Program-made: the position numbers and the translations under genes | Shown: in pieces, positions 37,397 to 45,924 of the stretch | How the letters are laid out: each line of letters starts with the position of its first letter | Numbering within the stretch: the stretch's first letter is position 1 | The notes under the pieces: generated by a model | Databases searched by the model: none | What the model was told of the DNA's origin: nothing | What the model saw: only the letters and a program-made list of their open reading frames with translations | Assembly: GCF_000708675.1 (NCBI RefSeq) | Contig: NZ_JELR01000002.1 | Coordinates: 868,001 to 932,000 of the forward strand | DNA length: 64,000 nt | Direction: 5' to 3' | DNA from: Microbulbifer sp. HZ11 | Lineage (GTDB): Bacteria; Pseudomonadota; Gammaproteobacteria; Pseudomonadales; Cellvibrionaceae

Positions 37397-37861
37397 ATGA
37401 AGACAATAAATGAACTTACCGAAACTCAATTCAAAGAACTTCTCGACGATTACTTTGCACCGCCCGAGAAGCGACAGAAAATGACTGAAGAGGAAATCAG
37501 GGAGCTGGCTGTAAGGCTGAATGACAAGGTGGATATTCCACTCGTGTGGGAAACTGCCGAAGAGAAAATCCTGATCAAGGTTGTTCTGAAAGTAGATACA
37601 TTCCTCTACGACAATCTTCCCAACGAGATTTACGACCTGGTAAGAAGTCTGGACAAAGGTATTACCGAAAGCGAAGCCTCACGCCTGATCAACCGCCTGT
37701 CGGTTCTTGCCAACAAGAAAATCGAAATCCCCTATATTCCAGAGGCGGCCGAATACATCGCCATTCGCTTCGTGATCGGCGTAATCATCAACGCCGCGCG
37801 TAAAGAGTGGAATTTCGAACTGGCGAAAGATGCCCCGGAATCCGAATTGATTACCGCTTAA
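37397..37861 (+). CDS. Hypothetical acidic cytoplasmic protein
   Basis: A 154-residue, mostly helical, acidic protein with no signal peptide ('ELTETQFKELLDDYFAPPEKRQKMTEEEIRELAV'-type helices in two runs). A repeat-like pair of segments, 'VRLNDKVDIPLVWETAEEKILIK' and 'VLANKKIEIPYIPEAAEYIAIR', suggests internal duplication of a helix-turn-beta unit. No family recognised. It lies 157 nt after the GH94 gene, probably in its own transcript; a weak GGGA precedes the ATG. Confidence 0.65.
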   Translation: MKTINELTETQFKELLDDYFAPPEKRQKMTEEEIRELAVRLNDKVDIPLVWETAEEKILIKVVLKVDTFLYDNLPNEIYDLVRSLDKGITESEASRLINRLSVLANKKIEIPYIPEAAEYIAIRFVIGVIINAARKEWNFELAKDAPESELITA

Positions 37862-37919
37862 TCGGAAGCGTAAAAGTCAGGTGCCAAGGAACTTCTGATC
37901 AAGTCATCTCGAAGGAACC

Positions 37920-38048
37920 ATGAGTTTTCTGGTGGGCGATGAATGGATAGACGCTCCCAAGGGTAGCTTTGAGCAGCATATGCCCCAGATTATGTCCTGG
38001 TTTGCGAAAAACCCCCTGGGGTCAACACAGCCCACAGAAGAGTATTAG
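37920..38048 (+). CDS. Small 42-residue protein or gene fragment
   Basis: A short frame with a good ribosome-binding site (AAGGA, six nt before ATG). The product contains 'DEWIDAPKGSFEQHMPQIMSWF' and ends in Glu-Glu-Tyr. No family recognised. It is followed at once by a remnant of a different gene, so this may be the start of a broken gene rather than a functional microprotein. Confidence 0.3.
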   Translation: MSFLVGDEWIDAPKGSFEQHMPQIMSWFAKNPLGSTQPTEEY

Positions 38049-38101
38049 CGCAAAAACTCATCAATCATTTCGCCGCCACCTGTCGATTTCCCATCATCTA
38101 T

Positions 38102-38203
38102 CGGGAACCTCAGGATCACGGCTTTATGTACGGCCGCGCCTTCCGGGATCTTGATGGGCATATCTGGGAAATCATGTGGATGGACCCGGCGGCAGTACAG
38201 TAG
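38102..38203 (+). pseudogene. C-terminal remnant of a VOC (glyoxalase-like) protein
   Basis: The last 33 codons read 'REPQDHGFMYGRAFRDLDGH' followed by 'IWEIMWMDPAAVQ' and a stop at 38201-38203. This is the strongly conserved C terminus of small VOC-family proteins (metal-binding Glu in HIWE). The rest of the fold is missing: the preceding sequence is not VOC-like and the frame has no start. A truncated leftover. Confidence 0.75.
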
Positions 38204-38234
38204 GCAATCTCTGCCCACGCACCGTATGTGAGTC

Positions 38235-38252
38235 GGGCGGCCCGGGCCGCCC
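38235..38252. terminator. Palindromic hairpin between converging units
   Basis: Perfect stem gggcggc/gccgccc with loop CCGG, followed by AATAATTT rather than a T-run. Placed just after the GFA gene end on the minus strand; may act as a weak bidirectional terminator. Confidence 0.45.
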
Positions 38253-38258
38253 AATAAT

Positions 38259-38663
38259 TTACAGGTGCCGGGTTTCTTCCGGCACGTTCATCCAGTTGTC
38301 ATTGCGCCCGTCGAAGTACTGCACCGGCGCTTCGAGCAGCTCCTCTGGGGTGACGTTGTCCAGCGCCGACAGATAGACGGAGACAAACTCCCCACCCAGC
38401 TCCTCCACATCGCCATTGCCGAAGCTGCGCACGCCGCAGTGTTTGCAGAATGGATGGTGGGCCTGCAGGGTGCCGAACTGATAGTCGCTCAGCGCCTCCC
38501 TGCCTTTCAGCAGGCGGAACTCTGCTGGTTTGATAATGGCCCCCCACTCGCGGGTTTTGGTGCAGATGGAGCAGTTGCACTTGCCGGTGCCCGCCGCCAG
38601 ATCGATATCCGCTTCGAACGCCACCGCGCCGCAGTGGCAGCTGCCTTTGTAGGTTTTTTTCAC
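38259..38663 (-). CDS. GFA family protein (glutathione-dependent formaldehyde-activating-like)
   Basis: A 134-residue zinc protein of the GFA/CENP-V family. Zinc ligands are visible as '[11 protein letters not shown]', 'KCNCSICTK' and '[13 protein letters not shown]'. The founding enzyme forms S-hydroxymethylglutathione from formaldehyde, but most homologues are of unknown activity. Its ATG overlaps the stop of the upstream glutathione S-transferase gene (ATGA-type), so the two are cotranscribed and may both use glutathione. Confidence 0.9.
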   Translation of the reverse strand: MKKTYKGSCHCGAVAFEADIDLAAGTGKCNCSICTKTREWGAIIKPAEFRLLKGREALSDYQFGTLQAHHPFCKHCGVRSFGNGDVEELGGEFVSVYLSALDNVTPEELLEAPVQYFDGRNDNWMNVPEETRHL

Positions 38664-39283
38664 TGGACAGCCTCCGCGAGTGCATCGTCCTTGGCATTGG
38701 CGCGCTTGTAGGTATCGCGGCCGGTGACCCGTTTTGCGTAATCAATAAATTCGATACGTTTTTCGATGGTGCCGAACTGTACTCCCCAGGCGATCTGGGA
38801 ACCCACATAGACATCAGCGGCGGTAAAGCGTTCACCGGTGACATAGGTGTGCTCCGTAAACCAGCTGGACAGTGTATCCAGCACTGCGGCATAGCTTCCG
38901 TAACCCACCATGCGCTGCTTTTCGGCGTCAACCTCGATACCCAGTATCTTGCTGTCGGTGATTGCGGCTTCCAGTGGCCCCGCAGTGAAGAACAACCAGC
39001 GGTAGTAACTGGCACGCTCTTCCGGCGTGGGGGCCAGCCCGGCCTCTGGAAACGCCTCTGCGAGGTAGGCGCAGATGGCGGAGCACTCGGTCACCACCTG
39101 GCCCTGATGCACGATCGCCGGCACTTTCCCCATGGGGTTCAGTTTCCGATACGCGGGCGCTTTCATACTGCTCTCGTACTCCAACACTTCCACCTGGTAA
39201 GGCACATTCAGCTCTTCCAGCATCCAGCGCGCGGTACGCCCGCGGGATTGAGGGTTGGTGTAGAGCAATACTTCGTTGGTCAT
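38660..39283 (-). CDS. Glutathione S-transferase
   Basis: A 207-residue soluble GST. The N-terminal thioredoxin-like domain (1-80) includes '[24 protein letters not shown]' with an N-terminal Tyr/Ser region as glutathione activator and '[27 protein letters not shown]' (cis-Pro and SNAIL-like motif). The C-terminal helical domain (90-200) carries '[17 protein letters not shown]'. It conjugates glutathione to electrophiles. It overlaps the GFA gene by four bases and is divergent from the WYL regulator gene. Confidence 0.93.
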   Translation of the reverse strand: MTNEVLLYTNPQSRGRTARWMLEELNVPYQVEVLEYESSMKAPAYRKLNPMGKVPAIVHQGQVVTECSAICAYLAEAFPEAGLAPTPEERASYYRWLFFTAGPLEAAITDSKILGIEVDAEKQRMVGYGSYAAVLDTLSSWFTEHTYVTGERFTAADVYVGSQIAWGVQFGTIEKRIEFIDYAKRVTGRDTYKRANAKDDALAEAVQ

Positions 39284-39391
39284 GGGGGATCTCCCGTTGT
39301 TCCGTTGTCGATGTCTGTTGAAAACCTGAAAGGACTGTAAAGGGCAATTAGGCTATATTCCGCCCTATTAAAATCAAGCGGGATGCAATTG

Positions 39392-40357
39392 ATGCCGAAT
39401 CCAACGACAAGGGTGCTGGCATTGCTGGAACTGCTGCAGTCGCACGGTAACGCCACGGGCAGTGAACTCGCCGGCAAGCTGGGTGTGGATGGGCGCACCC
39501 TGCGGCGCTATATCAATACCCTTGAGGAAATTGGTATCCCGCTGACCAGCGAGCGCGGGCGCTACGGCGGCTATCGGCTGGTCTCCGGTTATAAACTGCC
39601 GCCGATGATGTTCACCAATGAAGAGACCCTGGCGATCTCCCTTGGTCTGCTGGCGGCACGCAGCCTGAACCTGGGGGATATGGGCTCAGCGGTGGCCAGT
39701 GCCCAGGCCAAGCTCGAACGGGTGATGCCACAGAAACTGAAACAACAATTGCGCGCGCTGGATGAAAATATCACCCTGGATTTTGTACCTTCCCCGGCAC
39801 CGGCCAGCTCGGTTCTCGCTACCCTGGCATCCGCCACTCAGGAGCGCTGCCGCACGGTGTTCGAGTACACCAGCATCACTGACAAGGCAGCCGGCACCGA
39901 GATCACCTTGCGGCGGGAGTTTGATTCCTACGGCCTGGTGTTTCGCCGCGGCCGCTGGTACGCGGTGGGCCAGTGCCATCTGCGCGGTGAATTGCGCACC
40001 TTTCGCCTCGACCGTATGAGCGCGCTGCAGCGCCTGCATATCCCGTTCGAACGCCCGCGGGATTTTGATGCGGCGTCCTACCTCAACCAGAGCTTCTCAC
40101 AGATGGATTCCGCCGTGGAAGTGGAACTGCTACTGCACACCAACCTGGCCACTGCCAGCGCCATGCTTGGTCACGAGGAGGGGCTACTGACACCTCAGGG
40201 GAACGCCGTACACTGGCGGGCACATACGGGCTGCCTAGGCTGGTTTTCCTCACAGCTGATGCAGTTGCCCTGCAGCTTCGAAATCCTCTCACCGCCCAAT
40301 CTCAAAGCGGAGCTCCGCCGTCAGGCCGAACGGCTGATGGCCCTGGCGGCGGAGTGA
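39392..40357 (+). CDS. YafY-type transcriptional regulator (HTH_11 plus WYL)
   Basis: A 321-residue regulator. Residues 1-60 form an HTH_11/DeoR-like winged helix ('SELAGKLGVDGRTLRRYINTLEEIGIPL'), followed by 'GGYRLVSGYKLPPMMFT', and residues about 140-240 a WYL domain ('LVFRRGRWYAVGQCHLRGELRTFRLDRM'), which binds ligands in bacterial regulators. ATG 39392 has GGGA eight nt upstream; ATG 39383 is also possible. Divergent from the GST-GFA pair across about 100 bp, so those genes are the likely targets. Confidence 0.88.
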   Translation: MPNPTTRVLALLELLQSHGNATGSELAGKLGVDGRTLRRYINTLEEIGIPLTSERGRYGGYRLVSGYKLPPMMFTNEETLAISLGLLAARSLNLGDMGSAVASAQAKLERVMPQKLKQQLRALDENITLDFVPSPAPASSVLATLASATQERCRTVFEYTSITDKAAGTEITLRREFDSYGLVFRRGRWYAVGQCHLRGELRTFRLDRMSALQRLHIPFERPRDFDAASYLNQSFSQMDSAVEVELLLHTNLATASAMLGHEEGLLTPQGNAVHWRAHTGCLGWFSSQLMQLPCSFEILSPPNLKAELRRQAERLMALAAE

Positions 40358-40383
40358 ACCCGATACCCCTCAAAACACCATTT

Positions 40384-42000
40384 TTATTTAACCAGTTCCA
40401 CTTCCGTGGGCCGCCAACTTTTATCGAAGAACGGCTGCAGAGGGCTGTACAGGCGCAGTACCGGGAAGTAGCTCTTGCCCGGAATGGTCTGTATCCAGTT
40501 TCCCCGTGCCACCCCTGCAGGCTGCTCCGGGCCGAAGAATATTGTTGTGGAGCCTGCGGTTCCGGGTTCCGCTGCGGGAGAGGGATAACTCTGGCTGCCG
40601 GCGCGGGGATACCGCTGCGGCGTTTTCAGCATCGAACGAGTCTGGGTGTCGTACAGGGTAAATGACCAGAAGCGCTCCGCTGGAACGCCTTTCGGCAAGG
40701 TCACCTTGTAGGTCCTGGCACCATCGAAGTAATTTTTGTCCGCATCAACCATCGTCCATAAATAGGTGGATCCGATACCGGTAAGCCGCATGGCCATGGC
40801 CGGGGTGATGCCGGTTACCCCGTAGAAAAATGCGGTTCTCGCGTCCAGCTTGCGGTAACCGGTGGCAGGGAATGGCTTGACGCCTTCTTTGGTAATTTCC
40901 GGAATCGGGGTCTCAAACTGATAGCCGGTATCGAACAGCATGTTCTGCCAGTTGCTTCCCTCGTAGTAGTACCAGCTGCGATCCCGGGGGCTCATAAAAA
41001 CGCTGCGGGCGGTGGCATTGGCGAGCTGCAATGCATCGGTGAGAATTTTCTTCATACGCGCATCGGGTTTGAAAGGTTTGCCTTTGACAATACCAATCGC
41101 AGCAATGGGTCCCATAAGCTCGGGATCAAGCGCGGTCGCAGGTTCCTGCTGCACCACTTCGTTCAACATTTCATAGAAGCGCCAGTCGTTGGGTGGGATG
41201 GTGTTCATCACCTTGCCGCTGCCCTCATGAAATACCGTCTCCGGCACCGCTTCCAGCTTCGCGAGCTTTGACTTGCCGTCGAGGAACTCCGCGATCGGTG
41301 TGCCGAGACCGCCGGGCTGGTAGGGGTAGATTTTGGTAAATTTTCGGATGCGCTCCACCGCCGGTTTCGGGTCATTGTTTTCCAGAAAGGCGCGGGCAAA
41401 CCAGACACCGTAATGGGTTTTAGAGTGCGCCACATTGTATTCCCCCTCCGGCAGGGCGCCCTCGTAGTCCGGCGGCACGATAAGATAACGCCCGCCCCGG
41501 CCTCGATCCGGCCCCGGCAATCCCATATCGATGACCCAGCGGAACCAGGCGTCCTGTACGGTACCGAGAACACCCGGTGGCACCTCGATCACCATTGGAC
41601 CCTTGGTCAAATCAAGCCCGCCAATCAGGTAGATGGTGTCGGCATTGGCAGTAAGAAAAAGGGAATTGGCATCCATCAACTCGGAAAAGATGATGACCTC
41701 GTTGTCCTTTACCCCGACATCTTCCAGCCCCTTGCGCAAGGCGTGGATACTCACGCCGCGCAAAGACTCGGTGAAGGTACGGAAGGCATGATGGAGGTCC
41801 AGATGGTCATATATCTTGCCAACGGTTTCCTCCGTTGGCATACCGTCCTCAAATTCCAGGGTGCCCAGGTGGGTTTCCACCTTCTCGGGCGTTGTTATGG
41901 ACGCTGGAATATCACTTTCGGACTGCGCTAGGAGGAGATCTGGGCCAACCAGTAGCGTGGACGCACACACTACCGCCAGAGACTTGATCAAGTTCTGCAT
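40384..42000 (-). CDS. DUF1254/DUF1214 exported protein
   Basis: A 538-residue protein with a signal peptide (about 1-26, ending 'LLLAQS'). An N-terminal DUF1254 domain is seen in 'ANSLFLTANADTIYLIGGLDLTKGPMVIEVPPG' and a C-terminal DUF1214 domain in 'YKVTLPKGVPAERFWSFTLYDTQTRSML'. The family is abundant in bacteria and has no settled function. Gene is monocistronic and converges on the WYL regulator. Confidence 0.9.
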   Translation of the reverse strand: MQNLIKSLAVVCASTLLVGPDLLLAQSESDIPASITTPEKVETHLGTLEFEDGMPTEETVGKIYDHLDLHHAFRTFTESLRGVSIHALRKGLEDVGVKDNEVIIFSELMDANSLFLTANADTIYLIGGLDLTKGPMVIEVPPGVLGTVQDAWFRWVIDMGLPGPDRGRGGRYLIVPPDYEGALPEGEYNVAHSKTHYGVWFARAFLENNDPKPAVERIRKFTKIYPYQPGGLGTPIAEFLDGKSKLAKLEAVPETVFHEGSGKVMNTIPPNDWRFYEMLNEVVQQEPATALDPELMGPIAAIGIVKGKPFKPDARMKKILTDALQLANATARSVFMSPRDRSWYYYEGSNWQNMLFDTGYQFETPIPEITKEGVKPFPATGYRKLDARTAFFYGVTGITPAMAMRLTGIGSTYLWTMVDADKNYFDGARTYKVTLPKGVPAERFWSFTLYDTQTRSMLKTPQRYPRAGSQSYPSPAAEPGTAGSTTIFFGPEQPAGVARGNWIQTIPGKSYFPVLRLYSPLQPFFDKSWRPTEVELVK

Positions 42001-42145
42001 GGGAATACCTTCGGCGTTGAGGGCAGGAGTTGCGAGACAGATTTTGGGGTCGCTAAAAAGATAGTTGCCGCTCAGCAGGCTGCCAGAGAACGGCGCCTAC
42101 TTCTTTTTTACTAAAATTGACGTTACAACAGCCAATTGAGCGACG

Positions 42146-43042
42146 GTGAGCGTGAAAACTGTACTCTTTGTAGTTATTTGTATCTTCTCAGACATTGTTA
42201 GCGGTACGACATTGGCTGAACGCAGAGAAAACCTGGAGCAAGTGGCGGTTTACGACCGCTTTCGTATCTTCTACTCCCTGTCGGGGGAAGACGCGCTCCC
42301 TCCTGCGCGCCGCGCAGATGATGATAACGACGGAATACCGGAGTACGTGGACCAGCTGGGGCGGCGCTTCCTGCAGACAGATCGCTTCTATCGCGACGAA
42401 GTGGGCCTGACCTCACCGTTGGACGGGGAGCGCTATAAGGGTCACGCGCACTATATTGATGTGAACCTGCTGAACATTCCCAGAAATGGCATCGCTTACG
42501 ACGGTACGCCAAAACTAGATCGCAGTATTTCCCATCAGAAATCGGTTCCCGTACTTCTGATTGACCTATCTAATTCACTCAACTGGGGCAACAAGACCCC
42601 GGAACACGAGCTGTTTCATATCTATCAGAATGGCTACACCTATTTTAAAAACCGCTGGTACACGGAAGGTACTGCGCGCTGGTCCGAAAATATCCAGAGC
42701 GGGCGTGTGGGTAAGGGAGGGTTCCTGCCGGCAAGTCGCGGTCAGCGCGAGGCACTGTTCGAGAAAACCTACGATGCCAGCCAGTTCTGGAACGAGCTGA
42801 TTCTACGGGCGGATAACGGCACCCACGGCAAAACCTTTATCCGGCACCTGCTGGAGACGCTGCGGGAAATGGACGAAGTGGCAGCCAGAGAGCGCGGTAT
42901 TAAACGCGCCAACTGGCCCGAGGCGGAGCAGCGCAGTGAGAAAAACAACCCGTATATCTGGCGGGCAATACAGAAAACCCTGAAGGATATGGGCTACTCA
43001 TCGACCGAGGATGGCGAAATAAAAACCCTGTTCGGTTTATAG
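42146..43042 (+). CDS. Gluzincin-like putative metallopeptidase
   Basis: A 298-residue protein with an N-terminal hydrophobic segment ('TVLFVVICIFSDIVSG', likely a signal peptide). It carries 'TPEHELFHIYQNGY', an HExxH zinc motif, followed by 'YTEGTARWSENI', a plausible third ligand Glu typical of gluzincins. 'DDDNDGIPEYVDQLGRRF' is an acidic Ca2+-binding-like loop (DxDxDG), also found in bacterial secreted peptidases. Substrate unknown. GTG starts at 42146 or 42152 are both possible; neither is preceded by a strong ribosome-binding site. Confidence 0.62.
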   Translation: MSVKTVLFVVICIFSDIVSGTTLAERRENLEQVAVYDRFRIFYSLSGEDALPPARRADDDNDGIPEYVDQLGRRFLQTDRFYRDEVGLTSPLDGERYKGHAHYIDVNLLNIPRNGIAYDGTPKLDRSISHQKSVPVLLIDLSNSLNWGNKTPEHELFHIYQNGYTYFKNRWYTEGTARWSENIQSGRVGKGGFLPASRGQREALFEKTYDASQFWNELILRADNGTHGKTFIRHLLETLREMDEVAARERGIKRANWPEAEQRSEKNNPYIWRAIQKTLKDMGYSSTEDGEIKTLFGL

Positions 43043-43057
43043 GGGCTTCGGCACAGG

Positions 43058-43077
43058 AGCGTGATAAGGATCACGCT
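43058..43077. terminator. Perfect 8-bp hairpin between converging genes
   Basis: agcgtgat-AAGG-atcacgct follows the gluzincin-like gene and faces the end of the YCII gene. No T-run is present on either side, so it may be a terminator of low strength or just a stabilising 3' hairpin. Confidence 0.45.
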
Positions 43078-43115
43078 ATACCCCGCGCCAGTTACCAGAC
43101 CAATTTCATCAGGAA

Positions 43116-43466
43116 TTACTTCGTTGGCATCGGCATGCACTCCATGACCTCCACACAATCGCCGGGGAAAATGCTGAAGTGCGGGTGGTTCTCAAACAGC
43201 TTCGCCGCCTCGTCGTGCGTCTCGGCCTTGATAATCACGTACCCGGTCATGTCGTTACTGGTATCGCTGATACCCTCGGGATCGATCCGCTTGGTTTTCC
43301 CCAGCGGGCCGCCGGCGGCGACAAGAATGTCGCTGTGCTTTTCCATCCAGCCGCCCCAGGCGGCCATACCTTCCTGCATGCGCTGTTCGCGCTGTTGTTC
43401 TGAAAGATGCTCCCAACCTTTCATGGATTTGGGGGCGCCCAGATACATGGCGAGATAGTGTTTCAT
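43116..43466 (-). CDS. YCII-related (DGPF) protein
   Basis: A 116-residue ferredoxin-like-fold protein: 'MKHYLAMYLGAPKSM' at the start and 'MTGYVIIKAETHDEAAKLFENHPHF' in the middle match YCII/YciI-related proteins, often called DGPF-domain proteins. These small proteins are commonly encoded next to ECF42 sigma factors, as here, and may sense or process a signal. Three genes downstream of the sigma gene on the same strand, all probably in one operon. Function unproven. Confidence 0.82.
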   Translation of the reverse strand: MKHYLAMYLGAPKSMKGWEHLSEQQREQRMQEGMAAWGGWMEKHSDILVAAGGPLGKTKRIDPEGISDTSNDMTGYVIIKAETHDEAAKLFENHPHFSIFPGDCVEVMECMPMPTK

Positions 43467-43492
43467 GACGATTCCTTTTCTTTACAGACTGG

Positions 43493-43936
43493 TTACTGAT
43501 TGATTTCCGGCTCGACAAGGCGCGCCAGTGCGGCCAGCGATTCCTGCCACCCGAGGTGGCACATTTCCACCGGAATCACATCCGGTATACCTTCCTGTAG
43601 AAGTGTCAGCTCTGTCCCACAGGATACGGGTGTCAAGGTGACCGTCATGGACATTTCACCCGGCATATTAGGATCGTCAAAGCGATCGGTGTAACGGATA
43701 CGTTCATTTTCTACCAGCTCGACATACTCCCCACCAAAAGCGTGCTCCTCGCCAGTAGTGAAATTGACGAACTTAGCCTTGTAGGTACCGCCTACTCTGG
43801 CCTCCAGATCGTCATAGACGCCATAGAAGCCATCCGGCGGCGACCATTTCGCCATGGCGTGGGGGTTGATAAATGCGCGATAGACGCGCTCCGCGGGTGC
43901 ACGCAGTACGCGATGCAGCTTTACAGTGCCAGGCAT
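43493..43936 (-). CDS. SRPBCC/AHSA1 family protein
   Basis: A 147-residue START-like helix-grip protein. 'KLHRVLRAPAERVYRAFINPHAMAKWSPPDGF' and the C-terminal 'GWQESLAALARLVEPE' are typical of the AHSA1 group, which binds hydrophobic ligands. Third gene of the sigma-factor operon, 26 nt before the YCII gene at 43116-43466 and 36 nt after the other one. Confidence 0.88.
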   Translation of the reverse strand: MPGTVKLHRVLRAPAERVYRAFINPHAMAKWSPPDGFYGVYDDLEARVGGTYKAKFVNFTTGEEHAFGGEYVELVENERIRYTDRFDDPNMPGEMSMTVTLTPVSCGTELTLLQEGIPDVIPVEMCHLGWQESLAALARLVEPEINQ

Positions 43937-43972
43937 GTGTTTACTCCCTGCATTTTCTGTTGATTCAGTGTC

Positions 43973-44356
43973 TCAACCGGCGTCTCCGCCCGCCTGATTG
44001 CCCTCTGCCACCAGCTCCCGCGCCGGGCGAACCTCAATGGATCCGTAACGGGCCGGCGGTATTTTTCCAGCCAGGGCAATGGCTTCGTTGAGATCCTTCG
44101 CTTCCAGCATGTAGAAGCCGGCCAGCTGTTCCTTGGTTTCCGCGAACGGGCCGTCGGTCACGGTGACGCGCTTGTCCCGCACACGTACCGTGGTCGCAGC
44201 ACTGGTGGGCATCAGCGGGCTTCCAGTGATGAAGTGACCGCTTTCACTCAGGCCTTCCACACAGGCAATACACTCCTGATTCAGTGCATCCCACTCCTGC
44301 TGGGTTTTCTGCGCCATCAGTTTTTCGTCGTAGTAAACCAGTGCCAGGTACTTCAT
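43973..44356 (-). CDS. YCII-related (DGPF) protein
   Basis: A 127-residue DGPF/YCII protein: 'MKYLALVYYDEKLMAQ', a middle 'ATTVRVRDKRVTVTDGPFAETKEQLAGFYMLEA' containing the family's DGPFAE motif, and 'LNEAIALAGKIPPARYGSIEVRP'. The start at ATG 44354-44356 has a strong AAGGAG. It lies 89 nt after the ECF sigma gene and is the closest partner; such pairs are the hallmark of ECF42. Confidence 0.9.
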   Translation of the reverse strand: MKYLALVYYDEKLMAQKTQQEWDALNQECIACVEGLSESGHFITGSPLMPTSAATTVRVRDKRVTVTDGPFAETKEQLAGFYMLEAKDLNEAIALAGKIPPARYGSIEVRPARELVAEGNQAGGDAG

Positions 44357-44445
44357 CTTGATCTCCTTAGGTGACAGCAATTGAGGCTGTTTCACGAGTT
44401 AGTCGAATGGGGGAAAGGGAATTCGACAGATAAAGAAAAAATTTT

Positions 44446-45723
44446 TTATTTTTTTTCGGTCGCCAACCTGGTCTCGATTTCATGCAGTCGGCGTAACAGA
44501 AAACGCTGTTCCGGCCCCTGCTGCGACAACGCCAGAGCGCGCCTGTAGGCGGCATGAGCCTGTTTGTTCTGACCGAGACGGCGGAGCAGGTCAGCCCGCG
44601 CTGCGTGGGCGAGGTGGTAGTCACTGAGCGGCCCCTCGGCGAGCAGGTGGTCAATCAAAGCCAATCCCCGCTCCGGTCCATCGCGCATTGCTACCGCCAC
44701 CGCGCGGTTGAGCTCAATCACCGGAGAGGGGCTTTGCCCCAGTAAGGCCTCGTAGAGGCCGACAATCTGGGGCCAGTCGGTTGTTTCCGTGCTGTCCGCG
44801 TCCGAGTGCACCGCCGCAATGGCGGCCTGCAGGGTATATGGGCCGAAGCGGCGGCTGGCGAGCGCCTGCAATACCAGATTGCTTCCCTCTTGAATCTGTT
44901 CCCGGTTCCACAGGCTGCGATCCTGATCTTCCAGCAGGACCAGATTACCGTCCGCCGATACCCGCGCACTGCGACGTGCATCCTGAAGCAGTAGCAACGC
45001 CAGCAGCCCCCGGGCTTCCGGCTCCGGCAGCAGCTGACACAAAAGACGTGCCAGACGGATGGCCTCGCCACACAGGTCCTGACGGATCAGTCTTTCGCCC
45101 GCTGAAGCCGAATAGCCCTCATTGAAAATCAGGTAAATCGCATGCAGCACACTGGCGAGCCGCTCCTGCAGCTCCTGGCCTTCCGGAACCGCATAGGGAA
45201 TATTGGCATCGCGAATTTTCGCTTTGGCGCGCACGATGCGCTGGGCAAGGGTTGGGGTTGAGGTGAGGAAAGCACTGGCGATCTCCTCGGTTGTAAGGCC
45301 GCACACCTCGCGCAGGGTCAGCGCCAGTTGCGCTTCCGGCGCGAGACCGGGGTGACAACAGGTAAAAATCAGCCGCAGGCGATCGTCTTCAATCTCCTGT
45401 GGTGCCGCATCTTCACAGGCCAGTTCCGCTTCAAGCCGGTCGGCGACTTCTTCAAGGGACACATCGAAGCGCGCCTTGCGGCGCAATTGATCGATGGCCT
45501 TGAAGCGACCGGCGGAGACCAACCAGGCACGGGGGTTATCCGGCACACCTTCCCCCGGCCACTGATTCATCGCTGCGGCAAAGGCATCGTGCAGCGCCTC
45601 TTCCGCCAGTTCAAAGCTGCCAAGTAGTCGTATCAGGGTGGCGAGAACCCGCCGGGACTCCTGCTGATAAATTTCCTGAATGCGCGCGCTGAAACTGTCC
45701 ATCATTGGTACGCTCGTAACCAT
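44446..45723 (-). CDS. ECF sigma factor with C-terminal extension (ECF42 type)
   Basis: A 425-residue RNA polymerase sigma factor. Region 2 is at about 20-90 ('LAEEALHDAFAAAMNQWP...NPRAWLVSAGRFKAIDQLRRKARF'), region 4 at about 130-190 ('LTLREVCGLTTEEIASAFLTSTPTLAQRIVRAKAKIR'), and the C-terminal 220 residues form the long helical extension typical of ECF42, including TPR-like segments ('YHLAHAARADLLRRLGQNKQAHAAYRRALAL'). No anti-sigma gene is adjacent, as expected for this group. Start not certain: ATG at 45723 or ATGs seven and eight codons later. Confidence 0.9.
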   Translation of the reverse strand: MVTSVPMMDSFSARIQEIYQQESRRVLATLIRLLGSFELAEEALHDAFAAAMNQWPGEGVPDNPRAWLVSAGRFKAIDQLRRKARFDVSLEEVADRLEAELACEDAAPQEIEDDRLRLIFTCCHPGLAPEAQLALTLREVCGLTTEEIASAFLTSTPTLAQRIVRAKAKIRDANIPYAVPEGQELQERLASVLHAIYLIFNEGYSASAGERLIRQDLCGEAIRLARLLCQLLPEPEARGLLALLLLQDARRSARVSADGNLVLLEDQDRSLWNREQIQEGSNLVLQALASRRFGPYTLQAAIAAVHSDADSTETTDWPQIVGLYEALLGQSPSPVIELNRAVAVAMRDGPERGLALIDHLLAEGPLSDYHLAHAARADLLRRLGQNKQAHAAYRRALALSQQGPEQRFLLRRLHEIETRLATEKK

Positions 45724-45924
45724 TTCATTCTGCGAGTGAATTATTGTGCAGGGAGCATATCAGTCCCGGTGCCCTACTGATCGAAAAGTTCTCTCACTAG
45801 ACTTCCGCAGGATGAAAGTTCGACTCCTGTCTAAAAATGGACTGCCAAACCGAGATTTTCACTCTATACCTGTTCCCTCTGAATTCAATTCTGCGAACTC
45901 TTTGAATTTATTTGAGTAGATACT

